Positions 16,047 through 24,363 of a stretch of DNA of 64,000 bases are shown piece after piece. Numbering within the stretch: the stretch's first letter is position 1; each line of letters begins with the position of its first letter. The DNA comes from Clostridia bacterium (GTDB lineage: Bacteria > Bacillota > Clostridia > Christensenellales > Borkfalkiaceae). The DNA is taken from NCBI GenBank assembly GCA_017504795.1, contig JAFVQM010000015.1:40220-104219 (forward strand). The letters are read 5' to 3'. The notes under the pieces were generated by a model. The model saw only the letters and a list, made by a program, of their open reading frames with translations. It was not told where the DNA came from and made no database searches. The translations under genes and the position numbers were made by a program.

Positions 16047-17063
16047 TTAAAACACGGGTATAGGGCCGAAAAGTACGCTAATTAGCGCAAACATAATAGG
16101 TATTGTTATAACGCAAATAACGTGCGATACGAGTGTTAAAGACGCGCCCGTAGACGGGTCGCCCCCAAACGCTTCGGGGAAGACTATCGTGTTCATACCA
16201 AGTGGCGTTGCGTACACGAAAAACATCAAAAACAAAAAGGTGTTATCTACGGTAATTCCAATTGCGTTTGCAAGGGATATAATGCCAAACGATACAAGTA
16301 CTAAAACGGTGGGAATTAAAACTAAGCGGAATACGGTTGCAACGTAAACTTTTGCGTTTGCCACCATTTTTTTAAGGTTATATTTAGCAACCGTTACGCC
16401 TGCAAGTAGCATTGCAACGGGCGCCATACAACTACCAAGGTCGGAAATACAATCGGTTAAAAATACGCAAGCCGAACTATTATACATAACTTCGCCAAGC
16501 CCCGTTATGCCGATAAGCATACCTATTAAAAGAGCAACCGTAGGCGGGTTAAGTAGGCTTTTAATAGTTTGCTTTACCGTGCGCTTTTGCTGTGATTTAG
16601 GAACTAGCGTGCTAATACCCCAAGTGTAGATAACGATAGAACACGGTAGCGTTACGAAGTTAAAGTAAGTATAGCCTTCCATACCGAAAAGGGCTATAAC
16701 TAGCGGTGCGCCCATATAACCGTAGTTGCCAAAAGTAAGCGCGTATTTATAAACGTTTCGCTCGTACGCTTCTTTATCCTTAACGAAGAATTTAGCAAGA
16801 AAAGTTGCTAAAAATACGGCTAGAATTACAATAATAATTGAAAGTACGAAAAGCGATGCGTACGCCCCGATAGATTTAACCGTAAAGTTTTTCGCCATTG
16901 AATTAAAACTAAGCGCAGGTGAGAACACGAAGGTAAGTAGTTTTGCCATTACCTTTGACGCGTTTTCGGGTAAAAGTTTAGTCTTTACGAGTATAAAGCC
17001 TATCGCCATAAATAAAAACAATGAAAGCATAGGCGTAAGTGATGCTATAAATATTTCTTTCAT
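16047..17063 (-). CDS. AEC (auxin efflux carrier) family transporter
   Basis: A 338-residue membrane protein with about ten helices in two inverted halves, typical of AEC carriers. Examples are FMAIGFILVKTKLLPENASKVMAKLLTFVFSPALSFNSMAK, the FGNYGYMGAPL motif in the crossover helix and FFVYATPLGMNTIVFPEAFGGDP in the second half. The family exports or imports small organic anions; the substrate is not predictable. There is no ribosome binding site. Instead a promoter ends six bases before the ATG (see 17064-17098), so the mRNA is probably leaderless. Confidence 0.9.
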   Translation of the reverse strand: MKEIFIASLTPMLSLFLFMAIGFILVKTKLLPENASKVMAKLLTFVFSPALSFNSMAKNFTVKSIGAYASLFVLSIIIVILAVFLATFLAKFFVKDKEAYERNVYKYALTFGNYGYMGAPLVIALFGMEGYTYFNFVTLPCSIVIYTWGISTLVPKSQQKRTVKQTIKSLLNPPTVALLIGMLIGITGLGEVMYNSSACVFLTDCISDLGSCMAPVAMLLAGVTVAKYNLKKMVANAKVYVATVFRLVLIPTVLVLVSFGIISLANAIGITVDNTFLFLMFFVYATPLGMNTIVFPEAFGGDPSTGASLTLVSHVICVITIPIMFALISVLFGPIPVF

Positions 17064-17098
17064 ACGATAATTTTAGTCTTTTTATAACGCTAAGTCAA
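17064..17098 (-). promoter_or_regulatory. Promoter of the AEC gene, predicted leaderless transcript
   Basis: On the minus strand TTGACT (17098-17093), a 17-nt spacer and TAAAAT (17075-17070) are followed by six bases and then the ATG at 17063, so the start point falls on the start codon. Confidence 0.7.
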
Positions 17099-17124
17099 AT
17101 AAAAAAGTGGGGGTTAACCCACTT
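17099..17124 (-). terminator. Terminator of the minus-strand YwaF-like gene
   Basis: On the minus strand AAGTGGG pairs with CCCACTT, followed by a T-run that overlaps the AEC promoter region. Confidence 0.75.
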
Positions 17125-17127
17125 ATA

Positions 17128-17886
17128 TTATTTTTTGCTAAACTTTTTAGTTAAGTAACTTAAAAGCCTAAATAAGTTGTATGCCAAAGTTACGAAAATT
17201 AAGTTTACTATCGAAACGATAACTACGTATAGCGTTTGAGTTAGAAAATAACCAAGCGTTGGCTGTAAAGAAACCCTTAAATTTTCAAGCGGTGGAACGT
17301 TGCAGTGATAGAAGTTGTTAAAATTCGTTTGTAAAATTTGAGCCATACTTCCTGCAATAACGCAGTAAACGGCAATAAAAACTAAAACCGATACCATATC
17401 TTTTTTGAAGTTGGGCGTATAAAGGTCTAAACAAACTATTAAAACGAAAGTAAAGGTGGCTACCGTGTGAAATACCGTGGTGTGAAAATCCCAAAAGTTA
17501 TTAAAAGTGCCGGCGATAGCGTCACCACTATATATTACCGACGGGTATATCGCCATAAGCATAAAAAGTGCACCGCAAACGGTGGTAGTAACCGCGCGAA
17601 CGCGGTCTTTATACTTTCCGTTATAAAACGACATTAGCGGTAAAAGATATAAAAACAACGAGCAAAAGTGTAGTGGAATATGATATAAGTCGTACCCGTT
17701 TATAAAAGATTTAATTTGTTTAATAATTTCAAGCACTAATAAAAAAACCGTACAAATCTGAAAGGGAATCATACGAATTTTTTCAGGCTTTTTTCCTAGA
17801 AAAATTCTAAGCACAACGCCTAATGCTATCATAACGATAAATGAGGGAAGTAACGTCTTTACGTGATTTTGTGACCAAAGTTCCAT
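17128..17886 (-). CDS. YwaF-like integral membrane protein, third copy
   Basis: A 252-residue protein with six to seven transmembrane helices. Family features are DLYHIPLHFCSLFLYLLPLMSF (polar helix) and NNFWDFHTTVFHTVATFTFVLI. A good ribosome binding site (AGGAG) precedes the ATG. It lies on the minus strand on the far side of the AEC gene from its two paralogues. Three members in under 3.5 kb suggests a local family expansion. The function is unknown. Charged residues are few and mostly at the ends (NLFRLLSYLTKKFSKK), as expected for an inner-membrane protein. Confidence 0.78.
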   Translation of the reverse strand: MELWSQNHVKTLLPSFIVMIALGVVLRIFLGKKPEKIRMIPFQICTVFLLVLEIIKQIKSFINGYDLYHIPLHFCSLFLYLLPLMSFYNGKYKDRVRAVTTTVCGALFMLMAIYPSVIYSGDAIAGTFNNFWDFHTTVFHTVATFTFVLIVCLDLYTPNFKKDMVSVLVFIAVYCVIAGSMAQILQTNFNNFYHCNVPPLENLRVSLQPTLGYFLTQTLYVVIVSIVNLIFVTLAYNLFRLLSYLTKKFSKK

Positions 17887-18062
17887 AGTTTTCTCCTAAG
17901 TATTGATATGATAAGTTTATATCGTAAAACAAAAATTGTCAATAGTAGCATAAAAAACTAATTTTTGAAAAGTTGTAAAAATATTTTGACTTTATTTTAT
18001 TAGTATGCTATTATAATTAAGCAATTTAATTGTTTTTCATAATTTCAGTCATAAAAAAACAA

Positions 18063-18154
18063 GGAAAAGTACCCAAGTGGCTGAAGGGGCTCCCCTGCTA
18101 AGGGAGTAGTACGTGAATAACGTAGCGCGGGTTCAAATCCCGCCTTTTCCGCCA
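18063..18154 (+). tRNA. tRNA-Ser(GCT)
   Basis: Acceptor GGAAAAG (18063-18069) pairs with CTTTTCC (18144-18150), then G and an encoded CCA. Anticodon stem CTCCC/GGGAG encloses CTGCTAA, anticodon GCT. A long variable arm and GTTCAAATC T-loop are present. Its 3' end is repeated further on (see the island at 18144-19093). Confidence 0.96.
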
Positions 18155-18190
18155 AAAAAAGCAAGTCTAAAAGGCTTGCTTTTTTTGTGT
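18155..18190 (+). terminator. Terminator of tRNA-Ser
   Basis: AAAGCAAG pairs with CTTGCTTT, followed by seven T residues. Confidence 0.8.
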
Positions 18191-18505
18191 TCAAAGTCGG
18201 TATTTTCACCCAAGGGTTCAATCGCTTGCCGCGGACGGCAACCCTTTTGTCGCACTGCGACATTTCCCCTAATAGGGGAATCCCCCGCCTTTTCCGCCAA
18301 AAAACCGCAGTAGTTTTTACTACCGCGGTTTTTTGCTGTAACGCTGGGTTCGGGATTTGAACGGGTAGGGAGTCGCAACTTACAAAGTAATATTTTTAAG
18401 TTAGTTGCGACTAAACGGTGGACACCCACCGTTTACTACCCCGGCGTGATAGCAACCCCAACGGGGCGTAAGTTTTGCAACGCAAAATTGCGGAGCAAAT
18501 CCCGC
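18191..18505. other. Non-coding tRNA-derived debris
   Basis: No believable gene. The stretch has the tRNA-Ser 3'-end copy at 18284-18304, a hairpin (TTCCCC-TAAT-GGGGAA type) at 18263-18281, and a terminator-like stem at 18299-18336 (ACCGCAGTAG / CTACCGCGGT with T-run). A T-arm-like sequence in antisense (CGGGATTTGAAC) follows near 18352-18363, and another partial copy of the T-stem (CAAATCCCGCCT) at 18497-18508. Long open frames here on both strands have no homology look and cross the tRNA, so I do not call them. Confidence 0.6.
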
Positions 18506-18706
18506 CTAATTAAACATTTGATATACTTGAATTTTAATTACTTTTGCAATTTTGAAAAGTGCAATTATTTTAAAGTTGTCATATCCAGCCATAATCTTGT
18601 TTAATGTACTAGGACTAATTTTACACATTTTGCAAAATTTTGTTTTACTTATTTTGTTTTTCAACATATACTTTTCAATTATTTCAATGTTAATTAAATA
18701 CTTCAT
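18506..18706 (-). CDS. Small XRE-type regulator
   Basis: A 66-residue protein that is almost only a helix-turn-helix: KNKISKTKFCKMCKISPSTL followed by NKIMAGYDNFKIIALFKIAK and a short end. A strong ribosome binding site (GGGGG, seven bases before ATG) is present. It is divergent from the second XRE gene at 18815 and shares three operator-like palindromes with it. One of these fills the spacer of the promoter of this gene (TTGACA, 18 nt, TATAAT on the minus strand), so it is probably autoregulated or repressed by its partner. The gene is very AT-rich compared with the surroundings. Confidence 0.8.
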   Translation of the reverse strand: MKYLINIEIIEKYMLKNKISKTKFCKMCKISPSTLNKIMAGYDNFKIIALFKIAKVIKIQVYQMFN

Positions 18707-18720
18707 ATTTATCCCCCTTT

Positions 18721-18786
18721 TACCATTTGGTATATATTATATATTTACCGATTGGTAAATGTCAACTATTTTATTACCATTTGGTA
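18721..18786. promoter_or_regulatory. Triple palindromic operator between two divergent XRE genes
   Basis: TACCATTTGGTA at 18721-18732, TACCGATTGGTA at 18746-18757 and TACCATTTGGTA at 18775-18786. The middle site lies between a minus-strand TTGACA (revcomp at 18759-18764) and its TATAAT. The arrangement recalls lambda-type multi-operator switches. Confidence 0.8.
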
Positions 18787-18814
18787 TACACTAATAAAAA
18801 AACAAGGAGATAGT

Positions 18815-19018
18815 ATGAATAAATTTGCAGAGAGATTAAAAGAATTAAGGTTTGAAAAAAACCTCACACAATATGAATTATCTAAAAAAGTTAATATAAG
18901 TACCGCTTGCATTAACCGTTGGGAAAAGAATTTAAGAGTTCCAAACATTGATAGTATAATTATTCTTTGTCAATTTTTTGGTTGTTCATCAGATTATTTA
19001 ATAGGTTTGGAAGACTAA
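18815..19018 (+). CDS. XRE-family regulator
   Basis: A 67-residue protein, MNKFAERLKELRFEKNLTQY and on through ELSKKVNISTACINRWEK. It is a complete five-helix XRE domain ending in the typical SSDYLIGLED. AAGGAGA lies eight bases before the ATG at 18815; the frame is open further upstream but without a ribosome binding site. It faces away from the other XRE gene of the island. Two mutually divergent repressors with shared operators is the layout of a phage-like bistable switch, though no phage genes follow. It ends shortly before the last repeat of the tRNA-Ser end. Confidence 0.85.
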   Translation: MNKFAERLKELRFEKNLTQYELSKKVNISTACINRWEKNLRVPNIDSIIILCQFFGCSSDYLIGLED

Positions 19019-19071
19019 CTCTACATATAAAAAATTCTAAAACTCAATTATAAGTTCAAACGCAATCACCA

Positions 19072-19115
19072 CTTTTCCGCCAAAAAAAGCAAGGTTTTAT
19101 ACCTTGTTTTGGGTT
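19072..19115 (+). repeat. Distal copy of the tRNA-Ser 3' end with terminator-like hairpin
   Basis: Bases 19072-19093 equal 18144-18165. The repeat runs into AAGCAAGGT-TTTAT-ACCTTGTTTT, a weak terminator. Confidence 0.75.
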
Positions 19116-19140
19116 TTACGTGGTATTTTTTTATGCCCTA

Positions 19141-19169
19141 TTGATTTTTCATATATTTATTGTTATAAT
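19141..19169 (+). promoter_or_regulatory. Promoter of the 1106-aa lipoprotein gene
   Basis: TTGATT (19141-19146), 17-nt spacer, TATAAT (19164-19169). Confidence 0.75.
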
Positions 19170-19200
19170 AAATATAATTTTAATAAAGGAAATGGATAGT

Positions 19201-22200
19201 ATGAAAAAGACTTTATTCTGTATAATTTTAGCAATTATATCAATTTTTAGTTTTTCCTTCGTGGCTTGTAACCCAGGTGGAGAAGACCCGGGCCCTGTTG
19301 CTAATGCTGAACTTGACGAGTATAACCAAATAGTTAACCAAATGAAAGACGTGTTTACCCAAGTTTCTAATCAGCCGGCATCAATAGTTTCTAATCGGCT
19401 AGCATCAACGGGTGCAGATACTTTAATGAAAGCAAATAATGGCTACGGCGAAAAGAAATTAAACGGCGTAACGGGTGCAAGTTTATATAATTCGCAAGCG
19501 TTGCTTACAAGTTCTAACGAAAGTATAATATCAAATATGTTTGCGATTATGAACGCTGATTTAACAAAGAAAGAGTCTAACGATATGGACTATTACGCTT
19601 ATGGTATAGACTTTTCTACGATGACGGCGAGAATTGCAGGTTATGCGGCAAACAACTATTTTAAGGTAAGTTCATTTTACGGCTTAAATATTTTGATGGA
19701 TTATGGTGGAAATACTGTAATTAACGCAAGCGTAGAAAAAGAAGGGAACACTATAAAAACCTATTTGTTTACAACCTTCAAAAATTCTAGAAATGAACTT
19801 TTCAAAGAGTATAACTATGCTGAAATAAATTTCACGAGTAAAACGAATTTTAACATTTTAGTTATAGACTACGTTTATGATGAGCAGGATAGTATTACGT
19901 CACAAACGATGATTTATGCATCAAGCGACGAAGACTTTTTCTTGCTTAGTGGAGATATTGATAATCCAAAAACGGGAATAGCTTTCTTTGATTTGGGAGA
20001 GTCAAGTCCTGCATACGTTCTTGAAGGCAATAAAACGAATACTATAAGTAATTTATACGGCATTATGTCGCAAGAGTTTGCTTTGTCAAGCCAAGACAAA
20101 GCCAAAATAGGTGGCTTATACAACACGCAAGATTATTCTATAAGTTACGATAAAGTCGTTCAAGCGAAAACCGACCTTGGCATTTTAATAAACACGGATA
20201 GTGAAGAATACGTTCCGCCGATCGGTTTTGTTTCTAACAAAAACGCAGAAGATTTAATCGGCAGAAAAACTTTACAAGCCTTTGTTGATGATGGCAAAAG
20301 TGTTGACGGCACGACCTTAACAATTCCTGACGAATTTAATTATTTAAGTGGTGGCATATATTTTCAAGCCGATATAGACACGCTCGTTATCCCGTCATCT
20401 ATTAAAGGAATTGTGGTTTACGACTATAACTGGAACCACTCTATTTTAGATGATACGCTTTGCTATGATTATGAAGGTGGCAGATATAAAGCGTGGGGTG
20501 GAATTTTAACTTCTTACGTTTTAGATAATAACGGCGAGTTTATGGATCAAAACAGAAAACCATTTAAGAAGTTTATACTTTTAGATGATAACGGCGAGCC
20601 AACTAATGAAACGGATGCTTTTGTTTTAGATGATATGGGCAACCTTTGGCTAAAAGATTCTAACGGCAACAAAAACTACTTATGGGGCTTTGTAAGTGAG
20701 CCTTTATCAGACACCCTTTATTTACCGTCACCAACTTATGAAATGATAAATAATAAATACGTCGAAGTTGAACATTTCTATGGCGGAAATTTCTCTACGT
20801 ACTTACAAAACGTTGGAAAGGCTGATGATTACGTAGACACAATTAAACATCTTGTTATAGAAGGATACGTTGTTGAGCAAGACATTCCAGAAATGGGAAT
20901 TCAGGCGGGATTCAAACTTTTAAGAAATAATTTCCTTATGAAATATGATACCCCAGACGGCACGAGTATTGGTTTTGATTGGAAGTTTGACACCGTTACT
21001 ATAAATAACGTCATCAATGGCGCGAGAGTAGGTATAGGCGACATGTTTGGCGGTCAAACAAAAATTGGAAAAGTCATCTTAAACGGAGACTTTGAAACCA
21101 TTACGTATGTCAACGGTTATATAATAACTGAAGAAAACCAAAATCCATCAAGTGGTGGTGGAGATAAGGTGGATATTGCTTTGCCAGACAATGGGCCAAA
21201 TGGACCAAAGGTTATCGGAACTTACGCGTTTAGTGAAGATTATGAATTAAACGGTAGAGAAAACGCATATTTTTCTTACGATAGCATTGTTTATGGTAAA
21301 AAAGTTGTTGAAATATACGATGACGAGCATCAACTCCCTGTTTTCCCAGATGCAGAAACCTTGGTTATTAAATCAAGCGTCACCGAACTTAGGGTTGATC
21401 ATTCTTTATTACAAATAGGTATATATACTATGCCGGAAGATAGAAAACTCACAATAGAGTTTGAAAATATAGCAGGAATCACCTTAGACTCTTTCTTTAT
21501 TAACGATTTTATGGGGCAAGATTCAAATAGGGTAGAAAAAATCAAGTTTAACGTTTCTGAAACTTATATGCAAAAGTTCCTTGAAAACATAGCGTGGAAC
21601 AATTATGCAAGTTGGCTTTCTGAAGCGATAAATTCTGGCAAATATACCATTGAATACGGCACTCCTCACCCTGCTGAAAACGAGTTCTTTGAAAACTTTG
21701 ATTTTAACGATGGATACGTTAGAAAAAAAGAAACCAACACGGCGACCACGTTTGAAATTAACGACGAGTTTTTAAGTTTAGTTAAGCAAGTTACAGGCAA
21801 AGAGTTAAGAGACCTTTATTTGGGCGGTGACTATGAAACTAACGTAAAAGTTATTCTAAATATAAGTAAAGAGTACGTTGATAACGGTGGAGCAATTCCT
21901 AGCGTTAGTGGTGTAAATATCGTTGAAATTGCAAGCGAAATGAAAGAATTTGACGACCTTACTGCAATTTTAGATAGAATTTGCCCAACTGATAAAGCGA
22001 AACTTATATTTAACGGCACTAAGCAAGAATTAACGAGTCGCACGCAAGGTTTAGGCGAAACATATATAACAAAGTTACTATACGCTGAATACTATTATTA
22101 TGAAGAAATTTCGTTCTCTGACAATGAAACTCTTTATAGGGGCTTTGTTAATAGTACTTTGACGTATGAAGATGAAAGAATTAAACTTTCAATAACCTAT

Positions 22201-22521
22201 GTTGACGGCGTGCAAACAGAATATCATTTCGAAGACAAGTTAAATCTAAGCGTGTCTTATACGGGTGAAAATAACAACGCAAACGATTATGATGATAACG
22301 ATATATATTGGGTGATAAGCGTAGGTATGTACGAGATAGAAGGCGAGTCTTTCACGTATGGAGACCAAACGATTATCATTCCTAAATATGAACTTACAAT
22401 CCGTTATGCATATGGTGAAAACGAAGATTATTCCCTTATCTTCGTATACGGAACAGACGACTCAGAATACAGTGTAAAATTTGGCATAAATTCGTTGCCA
22501 CCGACGATAACGATTTCATAA
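19201..22521 (+). CDS. Large surface lipoprotein of unknown function
   Basis: A 1106-residue lipoprotein. Signal peptide residues 1-22 end in the lipobox FVAC, Cys23, followed by an acidic Gly/Pro linker (NPGGEDPGP). I chose ATG 19201 because the signal peptide starts there and AAGGAAA precedes it. The body has short stretches like the BspA leucine-rich pattern (IDTLVIPSSIKGI, AETLVIKSSVTEL) and many acidic, aromatic beta segments. There is also a repeated DNNGEF/DDNGEP motif around residues 440-470. No catalytic motif was found. It probably faces outward and binds something, like the giant protein at 49411. It stands alone, followed by another lipoprotein gene. Confidence 0.75.
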   Translation: MKKTLFCIILAIISIFSFSFVACNPGGEDPGPVANAELDEYNQIVNQMKDVFTQVSNQPASIVSNRLASTGADTLMKANNGYGEKKLNGVTGASLYNSQALLTSSNESIISNMFAIMNADLTKKESNDMDYYAYGIDFSTMTARIAGYAANNYFKVSSFYGLNILMDYGGNTVINASVEKEGNTIKTYLFTTFKNSRNELFKEYNYAEINFTSKTNFNILVIDYVYDEQDSITSQTMIYASSDEDFFLLSGDIDNPKTGIAFFDLGESSPAYVLEGNKTNTISNLYGIMSQEFALSSQDKAKIGGLYNTQDYSISYDKVVQAKTDLGILINTDSEEYVPPIGFVSNKNAEDLIGRKTLQAFVDDGKSVDGTTLTIPDEFNYLSGGIYFQADIDTLVIPSSIKGIVVYDYNWNHSILDDTLCYDYEGGRYKAWGGILTSYVLDNNGEFMDQNRKPFKKFILLDDNGEPTNETDAFVLDDMGNLWLKDSNGNKNYLWGFVSEPLSDTLYLPSPTYEMINNKYVEVEHFYGGNFSTYLQNVGKADDYVDTIKHLVIEGYVVEQDIPEMGIQAGFKLLRNNFLMKYDTPDGTSIGFDWKFDTVTINNVINGARVGIGDMFGGQTKIGKVILNGDFETITYVNGYIITEENQNPSSGGGDKVDIALPDNGPNGPKVIGTYAFSEDYELNGRENAYFSYDSIVYGKKVVEIYDDEHQLPVFPDAETLVIKSSVTELRVDHSLLQIGIYTMPEDRKLTIEFENIAGITLDSFFINDFMGQDSNRVEKIKFNVSETYMQKFLENIAWNNYASWLSEAINSGKYTIEYGTPHPAENEFFENFDFNDGYVRKKETNTATTFEINDEFLSLVKQVTGKELRDLYLGGDYETNVKVILNISKEYVDNGGAIPSVSGVNIVEIASEMKEFDDLTAILDRICPTDKAKLIFNGTKQELTSRTQGLGETYITKLLYAEYYYYEEISFSDNETLYRGFVNSTLTYEDERIKLSITYVDGVQTEYHFEDKLNLSVSYTGENNNANDYDDNDIYWVISVGMYEIEGESFTYGDQTIIIPKYELTIRYAYGENEDYSLIFVYGTDDSEYSVKFGINSLPPTITIS

Positions 22522-22587
22522 TTTACAATAAAACACAAATTGATATTTACCAAACTAAGTAGAATAATCGATTTCAAGGAGAATTGT

Positions 22588-24249
22588 ATGAAAAAAATAC
22601 TTAAACGAGTGTTTTTACTAACCTTGTGTGTTATGTTTACGCTTTTCACCGCTTGTGGTGACGATAGCGGAAATGCTGGTGGCACGAACCTTAACTCAAC
22701 TGAATATCAAGGCAGTTCTTTTAACGATAGCAACGTGGTTGAAGTTTGCGGTGTGTATAGCGCAGTTCCTAAAACTGTTGAAGCGGTAATTTCACTTTCG
22801 CCCACTTACGAAGATAGGGGAGGCGTAATCTTTGGAAATTACGACGGGAAAAACCCCTGCGTTAACTTTGAAGTTCACGAAGGCGGTTGCCCCCGCTTTT
22901 ACTACTCGTGTAACGGCGAAGTTCAAGACGTTTTGTTTTCAACCGACGTTCGCTCCGAAACCTTTACTCATATTGCCTTTACGTTTTCTAAAACCGAAGT
23001 GGTTTTATACGTTGACGGCGTTGAAAAAGAAAGGGAAAGTCTTACTATAACCGAAGAGATAACCGACCTATCAACCCCCTTTTGCATAGGTGGTGACCAG
23101 CGCTCGGCAAACTCGCAGTACTTTAAGGGCAAGATAAAAAGCGTTTGTTTATATTCTAGCGTTAAATCGCCTAGCGAAATTAAGAGTGATAAAAACGGCG
23201 TTGATTTGCAGAGCGATACGATTATGGGCTGTTATTTGTTTAACGCCTTGTCTGGTGGCGACGTTATCGTAGACTTATCAAAAAACTCCTTAAACGCAAA
23301 AGTGTATAGCGAGTGGCTTAGCGAAGGCGCAAACGTAACCGACTACGATTTTTCGTTTATGGTAATAGGGGATACTCAGATAATAACTTCCGAGCACCCC
23401 GACAAACTCAAAAATATATACGACTACGTTTTAGATAACGTTGAAAGTAAAAAGGTAAAGCACGTATTTGGCGTTGGTGACATAACCGACCGTGACGCGA
23501 CTTCCGAGTGGTGGACTGCAACCGAGCAAATTAGTAGGCTTGACGGGGTAGTTCCGTATTCGGTGATACGCGGTAATCACGACATATATAGCGCGAATAA
23601 AAAACTTTCTAACAAATCGTATTTTGACGATTATTTTGGAACTGACGACTGTTTTTACAGTGACGAGTACGTAGATTGTTATAAAGGTGACGGAAACGCT
23701 TTCAAGGCTAGAAACACCGTTCACGAATTTTCGGCAGGCGGAAGAGATTATTTAGTAATTTGTTTAGACTACGGCGCGGATAACGATATTTTGAACTGGG
23801 CAAGCGATATTTGTTATAGCCACCCAAACCACAACGTAATAATATCTACTCACGCATATTTAGCAAGTAACGGCGGTTATTACGATAGTTCAAAGGGGAG
23901 CCCACCGTCACGCGATTACGGTGAAACTGCAAACAACGGTGACGAAATTTGGGAAAGGTTCGTTATCCACCACGAAAATATCGTTATGGTAGTTTGCGGG
24001 CACGACCCGACGGGGAATATTGTACTTCGCCAGTCGGAAGGGGAGATGGGAAATATCGTTTCTGAAATACTAGTTGACCCGCAGGGGCTTGACGCGTCTA
24101 GCATGGGCCCTGCTGGTATGGTGGCTACGTTTTACGTAAGCGGTGACGGAAAGACGGTTACGGTTGAATACTATTCCACCGTAAAAAACAAGTACTATAA
24201 ACGCTCTAACTTGTTTAGTTTTGAAGTTAACGTTATAGAAAAAGAATAA
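22588..24249 (+). CDS. Lipoprotein with LamG-like domain and metallophosphoesterase domain
   Basis: A 553-residue lipoprotein. Signal peptide to LFTAC, Cys23. Residues ~50-240 look like a LamG/concanavalin-type domain (GGVIFGNYDG, FTHIAFTFSKTEVVLYVDGVE, FKGKIKSVCLYSSVKSPSEI), which usually binds sugar or protein. Residues ~265-540 form a calcineurin-like metallophosphoesterase with all metal motifs: GDTQ, GVGDITDRD, RGNHD, STHAYL and VVCGHDPTG. It would act outside the membrane on a phosphate ester. AAGGAGA precedes ATG 22588. A strong terminator follows. Such LamG-phosphoesterase fusions are seen in gut Clostridia, but the substrate is unknown. Confidence 0.87.
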   Translation: MKKILKRVFLLTLCVMFTLFTACGDDSGNAGGTNLNSTEYQGSSFNDSNVVEVCGVYSAVPKTVEAVISLSPTYEDRGGVIFGNYDGKNPCVNFEVHEGGCPRFYYSCNGEVQDVLFSTDVRSETFTHIAFTFSKTEVVLYVDGVEKERESLTITEEITDLSTPFCIGGDQRSANSQYFKGKIKSVCLYSSVKSPSEIKSDKNGVDLQSDTIMGCYLFNALSGGDVIVDLSKNSLNAKVYSEWLSEGANVTDYDFSFMVIGDTQIITSEHPDKLKNIYDYVLDNVESKKVKHVFGVGDITDRDATSEWWTATEQISRLDGVVPYSVIRGNHDIYSANKKLSNKSYFDDYFGTDDCFYSDEYVDCYKGDGNAFKARNTVHEFSAGGRDYLVICLDYGADNDILNWASDICYSHPNHNVIISTHAYLASNGGYYDSSKGSPPSRDYGETANNGDEIWERFVIHHENIVMVVCGHDPTGNIVLRQSEGEMGNIVSEILVDPQGLDASSMGPAGMVATFYVSGDGKTVTVEYYSTVKNKYYKRSNLFSFEVNVIEKE

Positions 24250-24273
24250 AAATCCAAGCAAAATTAAAATACA

Positions 24274-24312
24274 AACCCACGGTTGACACATTGTAAACCG
24301 TGGGTTGTTGAT
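24274..24312 (+). terminator. Rho-independent terminator
   Basis: AACCCACGGTT pairs with AACCGTGGGTT around a 12-base loop, then a T-rich tract. Confidence 0.8.
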
Positions 24313-24336
24313 TTTTTTCGCAAAAAACCATATAAT
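24308..24336 (+). promoter_or_regulatory. Promoter of the XRE-membrane gene
   Basis: TTGATT (24308-24313), 17-nt spacer, TATAAT (24331-24336). It overlaps the end of the preceding terminator. Confidence 0.75.
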
Positions 24337-24363
24337 TTTGGTATAAATCATTTGGAGGTTTTT

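Larger units (their letters stand above)
18144..19093. mobile_element. Putative integrated remnant island at tRNA-Ser with XRE genes (cassette 2)
   Basis: The last bases of tRNA-Ser plus the start of its terminator (18144-18165) recur identically over 22 bases at 19072-19093. A middle copy of the tRNA 3' end lies at 18284-18304 (21 bases identical to 18140-18160), and a shorter one (CAAATCCCGCCT) at 18497-18508. Repeats of a tRNA 3' end are the classic scar of tyrosine-recombinase integration. The island holds two divergent XRE genes with shared operators but no integrase, so it looks like a decayed or satellite element. Several copies suggest repeated insertion at the same site. Confidence 0.6.

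Noticed and set aside
18113-18429. Overlapping open frames on both strands across tRNA-Ser
   Set aside because: They cross the tRNA and the repeat debris, have no ribosome binding site and show no protein-like composition.
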